NCBI GenBank assembly: GCA_946481275.1
Contig: CAMLMV010000095.1
Coordinates: forward strand, 1-7,357
Length of the DNA stretch: 7,357 nt
From: an uncultured Massilia sp.
GTDB lineage: Bacteria > Pseudomonadota > Gammaproteobacteria > Burkholderiales > Burkholderiaceae
Direction of reading: 5' to 3'
Shown: piece by piece, positions 4,244 to 7,357 of the stretch
Numbering within the stretch: position 1 is the stretch's first letter
How the letters are laid out: each line of letters begins with the position of its first letter
Notes under the pieces: generated by a model
What the model was told of the DNA's origin: nothing
Seen by the model: the letters and a program-made list of their open reading frames with translations, nothing else
The model's database searches: none
Program-made: the position numbers and the translations under genes

Positions 4244-6097
4244 TCAGATCAGGGCGGAGCCTTGCCCATGCTCGAGTTGTGCATGGGCCGGGTGCGCAAG
4301 GGCACCCACGACGGGCGCCGACACCATCACGGTCGTGCCGCCGTCGGGTTCGCTGAAGACGGCGCAGGTGCCGCCGAGGATCACGATGCGCTCTTCGATG
4401 CCGACGAGGCCGAACGACCCGTACTTGTTGCGCCCGCCCGGCGGCAGGCCGCAACCGTTGTCGCGCACCGTCAGCGACAGCCAGCCGCCGCTCAGGCGCA
4501 GTTGCACCTTCACATGCGTCGCGTTGGCATGCCGGACGATGTTCGTGAGCGATTCCTGCAGGATGCGGAAAAAGGCCGTGGCGCAATGGTCGGGCAGGGC
4601 GATCTCGCCATGGTCATCCTCGATCTCGCATTGGATGCCGGTGCGCCGCTGGAACTGGTTGACCTGCCATTCGACCGCCGCGGAGAGTCCAAGGTCCAGC
4701 ACGGTCGGGCGCAGGTCGTTGATGATCTGGCGCACGCTCTTGATCGTCGTGTCGATCTGCAGCAACGTGGCGCGGGCGCGCTTGTGCAGGTGGCTGTGCG
4801 TGCCCTTCGTGCGGCCGGCGAGCAGCTCGGCCTCGATGCGCAGCGCGAGCAGGCTCTGGCCGAGGTCGTCGTGGATCTCGCGCGCGATGCGCTTGCGTTC
4901 CATCTCCTTGATGTGGTATGCGTGGTCGGCCAGTCGTCGGAGTTTCTGGTGCGACAGCTGCAGCTTGGCCTGGCTCTCGCGCAGTTCGCTCGTCATCTCC
5001 TGCGCGAGCGCGAGGGCGGCGCGGCGCGACGACGTCAGGATGTGCAGCAGGGCGTACAGCAGGATCGAGCCGAGGAAGCCGAAGGCCATCATCAGCTTCG
5101 GATAATACGTGTCGAGTTCCGTGTACAGGGCGGCTTTCGGGGCCGAATAGATCGTTTGCCAGGTCCGGCCGTGGAAATCCAGCGAGAACGCCGTCGAAAA
5201 CACGCTTTCGCCGGTGGCGAGCGGCGGCGTCGGATTGTTGTGGCTGCCCTGGCTGTCGAACAGCACGCGTGGCGTGCTTCCGGTCTCGTTGCCATGGATG
5301 TCCATCCCGGGACCGATGTCGTACAGCGTCATCCGCAATCCCTTGATCGGCACTTCGTCCATGACGCCATGCAGGAGCCTGGCAACGCTGAAGGCAATGC
5401 CGAGGGAGCCGACATAGGTGGCGCGGCGCCGTGCCACGGTATCCGGGTGGGTGCCGCTGGCGTAGATGGGCATGCGCATGCCAAGGTGGGTGTCGTTCGG
5501 CCGGGACAGCGCCTGGATCTGCGTGCCGGAGGCGTAGATGGTGCCTTCATCGCGCGACTTGTCCAGTTGCGTGCCGAAATACCGGTTCGCCATCAGGTCG
5601 ATGCCGTAATGCCCGGGACTGACCAGGTCGGGTTCGATGTAGGAGACAACCAGATAAGAGGGCCGCCGGCCTGGCGGCGCGATGTCCAGCGGGACGGCAG
5701 ACTGGCTGCGGTCCTGCATTTCTTTCCGCAGTTCCTCGATGAAGACGCTACGCCGTTCATCGGTGACATGGGCTGCGAAATTGAGGGAGTCGACCGCCGG
5801 GAAATTCCTGGCGAGGTTCAGACCGGCCACGTACACGTGCAGCTTGCGATGCGTGATGACGTCCACGCTCTGGAGCATGCTGCCGGTAGATTGCAGCAAA
5901 TCATTGTAGGACTTGACGCGGACGCCAATCACACTCTCGGCATATTTCGTGTGATTGAGGAAGCGTTCATACGCATTGCTCTCGATCGAACGCGCGGTGA
6001 CCACATACAGCACGCCACCGACCACCGTCGACAGCATGGCTCCGGTCCAGAACGAGAACCGCGTAACAGAAAATGCGTCTCTCAGCGTGATCGACAT
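4244..6097 (-). CDS. HK2: CHASE-type sensor histidine kinase, NarL-type transmitter
   Basis: This is a paralogue of HK1 with 617 residues. The ATG at 6097 (MSITLRDAF) aligns with the HK1 start (MATTLRDAF); an in-frame TTG at 6109 would add four residues and has no better ribosome site. TM1 is at about 14-36, the CHASE-like periplasmic domain at about 40-325 and TM2 at about 333-353. HisKA_3 carries H409 in REIHDDLGQSLLAL and HATPase_c has N519 and DNGCG (546-550). By hand count 197 of 330 sensor-half residues match HK1; conserved patches include LLHGVMDEVP and LYDIGPGMDIHG. Codons 333-596 are identical to HK1 at every base compared; the C-terminal tail then differs. Loss of identity in the 111-140 and 271-289 segments suggests different ligand recognition (inference). 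It follows the glnS terminator and precedes GRP2. No partner regulator is seen. Confidence 0.93.
   Translation of the reverse strand: MSITLRDAFSVTRFSFWTGAMLSTVVGGVLYVVTARSIESNAYERFLNHTKYAESVIGVRVKSYNDLLQSTGSMLQSVDVITHRKLHVYVAGLNLARNFPAVDSLNFAAHVTDERRSVFIEELRKEMQDRSQSAVPLDIAPPGRRPSYLVVSYIEPDLVSPGHYGIDLMANRYFGTQLDKSRDEGTIYASGTQIQALSRPNDTHLGMRMPIYASGTHPDTVARRRATYVGSLGIAFSVARLLHGVMDEVPIKGLRMTLYDIGPGMDIHGNETGSTPRVLFDSQGSHNNPTPPLATGESVFSTAFSLDFHGRTWQTIYSAPKAALYTELDTYYPKLMMAFGFLGSILLYALLHILTSSRRAALALAQEMTSELRESQAKLQLSHQKLRRLADHAYHIKEMERKRIAREIHDDLGQSLLALRIEAELLAGRTKGTHSHLHKRARATLLQIDTTIKSVRQIINDLRPTVLDLGLSAAVEWQVNQFQRRTGIQCEIEDDHGEIALPDHCATAFFRILQESLTNIVRHANATHVKVQLRLSGGWLSLTVRDNGCGLPPGGRNKYGSFGLVGIEERIVILGGTCAVFSEPDGGTTVMVSAPVVGALAHPAHAQLEHGQGSALI
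4310..5101. repeat. 792-bp block identical to 999-1790 (HK2 copy)
   Basis: This is the second copy of the identical kinase transmitter block, offset by 3311 bases. The surrounding coding sequence is clearly diverged on both sides. Confidence 0.92.
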
Positions 6098-6120
6098 GAG
6101 GAACCGCAACGGCAGGTAAT

Positions 6121-6136
6121 GTTGAATTATTTCAAC
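6121..6136. promoter_or_regulatory. Inverted repeat upstream of HK2
   Basis: GTTGAA-TTAT-TTCAAC is a perfect 6-bp inverted repeat 24 bases before the HK2 ATG. The TTGAA-N4-TTCAA core matches the FNR consensus at 8 of 10 positions, but it sits close to the start codon, more like an operator than an activator site. HK1 has no equivalent. Confidence 0.4.
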
Positions 6137-6160
6137 TTACGCGCCTCGGGTGCGGGACGA

Positions 6161-6181
6161 ACCTAGCAGATCGGGGAGTTG
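6161..6181 (-). promoter_or_regulatory. Conserved block upstream of HK2
   Basis: It matches 2873-2893 upstream of HK1 at 18 of 21 positions, 64 bases before the HK2 start. It is the only clear common block in the two kinase upstream regions and so a candidate promoter or operator. Confidence 0.4.
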
Positions 6182-6219
6182 CCGACCCGGGACGACGCTG
6201 GGCTCCCAATGAAGCAAAG

Positions 6220-6252
6220 AAAAAGCCCGGTTCGTCGCCGAACCGGGCTTTT
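6220..6252 (-). terminator. Intrinsic terminator of glnS
   Basis: An 11-bp stem (AGCCCGGTTCG paired with CGAACCGGGCT) with a four-base loop is followed on the minus strand by a run of T. A-T pairs extend the stem to TTTT on the plus strand, so it may act weakly both ways. It lies 20 bases beyond the glnS stop and isolates the kinase module. Confidence 0.93.
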
Positions 6253-6272
6253 GCGCTAGATCAAAGGCTGGG

Positions 6273-7357
6273 TTACTTGCCCCAGCTGTCCTTGAGCGTC
6301 GTCACGCGGTTGAACACGGGTTTGCCCGGGACGGAGTCCACGCGGTCGGCGACGAAATAACCGTGGCGCTCGAACTGGAAGCGCTGGTCGGCCTCGGCCT
6401 TCGCGAGGCCTGGCTCCAGGTATGCGGTGACGGTTTCCAGCGCGTTCGGATTGAGCACGCTCATGAAATCCTTGCCGCCGCCGTCCGGTTGCGGATCGAG
6501 GAACAGGCGGTCGTACAGGCGCACCTCGGCTTCGAGCGCGTGGGTCGCACTGACCCAGGTGATGTTGCCCTTGACCTTGTAGTTGTCCGCGCCCGGCGTG
6601 CCCGATTTCGAGTCCGGGAAATAGTTCACGTGCACGGCGACGACGTTGCCGTTTTCGTCCTTGTCGAACCCGGTGCACTCGGTCACGAAGCCGTACTTCA
6701 GGCGCACGCGCGAGCCCGGCTTGTCGTCGATCGGCGGGTAGAAGCGGTGGTAGCCTTTGGACGGCACCTCCATGAAGTCTTCCTGCTCGATCCACAGCTC
6801 GCGCGAGAACGGGAACGAACGGGTGCCCCATTCCGGATGGTGCGGGTGGACGGGCGCGCTGCACTCGACCGTTTCGCCTTCCGGGAAGTTGTCGACGATG
6901 AGCTTCAGCGGACGCAGCACGGCCACGGCGCGCGGCGCCTTCGGGTCGAGGTCGTCGCGCAGCGCGCCTTCCAGCGTGCTCATGTCGATCCAGCCGTCGG
7001 CCTTGGACACGCCGATGCGCTCGCAGAACAGCTGGATGGATTCCGGCGTGTAGCCGCGGCGGCGCAGGCCGACGATCGTGGGCATGCGCGGATCGTCCCA
7101 GCCGTTCACGACGCCCTCGGTGACAAGCTGGCGCAGCTTGCGCTTCGAGGTGACGACGTAGGTCAGGTTCAGGCGCGCGAATTCGTACTGGCGCGGCACG
7201 GGGCGTTCGAAGAAGCCGCCTTCGGCCAGCGTGTCGACCAGCCAGTCGTAGAAGGGGCGGTGGTCCTGGAATTCCAGCGTGCACAGCGAATGCGTGATGT
7301 TTTCCAGCGCGTCCGAGATCGGGTGCGTGTAGTCGTACATCGGGTAGATGCACCACT
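6273..7357 (-). CDS. glnS: Glutaminyl-tRNA synthetase, C-terminal part (5' end missing)
   Basis: GlnRS charges tRNA-Gln with glutamine in the cytosol. About 361 codons are visible; the 5' part with the Rossmann HIGH region lies beyond the right edge. The fragment begins WCIYPMYDYTHPISDALENI, a hallmark of GlnRS, followed by THSLCTLEFQDHR, then RQYEFARLNL. The class I KMSKS-like loop reads VTSKRKL (7134-7154), with Thr where E. coli has Met. Then come WDDPRMPTI and LRRRGYTPESI, and the two anticodon-binding beta-barrels, with IRLYDRLF- and FQFEREGYF-like motifs seen here as VRLYDRLF and FQFERHGYF. It ends PVFNRVTTLKDSWGK at TAA 6273, which matches the family's normal C-terminus. An ATG inside the fragment at 7340 is not the start. 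A strong terminator follows. It is a housekeeping gene with no evident link to the neighbouring module. Confidence 0.97.
   Translation of the reverse strand, partial: WCIYPMYDYTHPISDALENITHSLCTLEFQDHRPFYDWLVDTLAEGGFFERPVPRQYEFARLNLTYVVTSKRKLRQLVTEGVVNGWDDPRMPTIVGLRRRGYTPESIQLFCERIGVSKADGWIDMSTLEGALRDDLDPKAPRAVAVLRPLKLIVDNFPEGETVECSAPVHPHHPEWGTRSFPFSRELWIEQEDFMEVPSKGYHRFYPPIDDKPGSRVRLKYGFVTECTGFDKDENGNVVAVHVNYFPDSKSGTPGADNYKVKGNITWVSATHALEAEVRLYDRLFLDPQPDGGGKDFMSVLNPNALETVTAYLEPGLAKAEADQRFQFERHGYFVADRVDSVPGKPVFNRVTTLKDSWGK

Larger units (their letters stand above)
3470..6181. repeat. Tandem duplication, right unit (HK2 + GRP2)
   Basis: This unit contains the HK2 upstream block, HK2, the FNR-type promoter, the leader and GRP2. 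No transposase, integrase or flanking direct repeat is seen, so the copy probably arose by unequal recombination, not transposition. Confidence 0.85.

Noticed and set aside
206..6181. Composite transposon or other mobile element as the cause of the duplication.
   Set aside because: No transposase, integrase, terminal inverted repeat or target-site duplication is visible; tandem orientation fits unequal recombination.
6273..7340. The ATG at 7340 as the start of glnS.
   Set aside because: The frame continues upstream with WCIYP, an internal GlnRS motif, so the gene is cut by the window edge.

Overview
The window is GC-rich and every confident gene lies on the minus strand. The terminal gene is a betaproteobacterial-type glutaminyl-tRNA synthetase. 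With the GC content and gene style this suggests Burkholderiales, perhaps an Oxalobacteraceae member such as Massilia; the taxon is inference from sequence style, not a search result.

In the direction of transcription (right to left) the layout is: glnS, 3' part only (6273-7357), ended by a strong intrinsic terminator (6220-6252); sensor histidine kinase HK2 (4244-6097); repeat protein GRP2 (3017-3901), followed by a hairpin and an intrinsic terminator (2939-2961); sensor histidine kinase HK1 (936-2786); and repeat protein GRP1 (1-640), which runs off the left edge. The middle of the window is a direct tandem duplication of a two-gene module, kinase plus repeat protein, with a period of about 3.26-3.31 kb.

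Both kinases have a TM - CHASE-like periplasmic domain - TM - HisKA_3 - HATPase_c layout. Their sensor halves are only about 60% identical, yet codons 333-596 (TM2 through the ATPase domain) show no nucleotide difference, which points to recent gene conversion or selection to keep one common output with two inputs. No response regulator is present.

Both repeat proteins have a ~129-residue N-terminal domain resembling the bacterial version of the GRDP-like (DUF1399) family, about 90% identical between copies. Each then has a C-terminal array of cysteine-containing repeats. The repeat units differ completely (23 residues in GRP1, 10 residues in GRP2), yet both are built around the same heptapeptide core T-A-[W/Y]-C-A-G-P. 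This is the most unusual content of the window.

Upstream of each repeat protein gene is a conserved control region. An FNR/Anr-type site (TTGAC-N4-ATCAA, 9 of 10 consensus positions) is centred exactly where a class II activator site should lie relative to a TACATT -10 element. A conserved ~140-nt leader follows, with a perfect inverted repeat at the predicted transcript start. The sequence therefore suggests an oxygen-responsive, kinase-linked module that makes cysteine-repeat proteins. What those proteins do cannot be read from the sequence.
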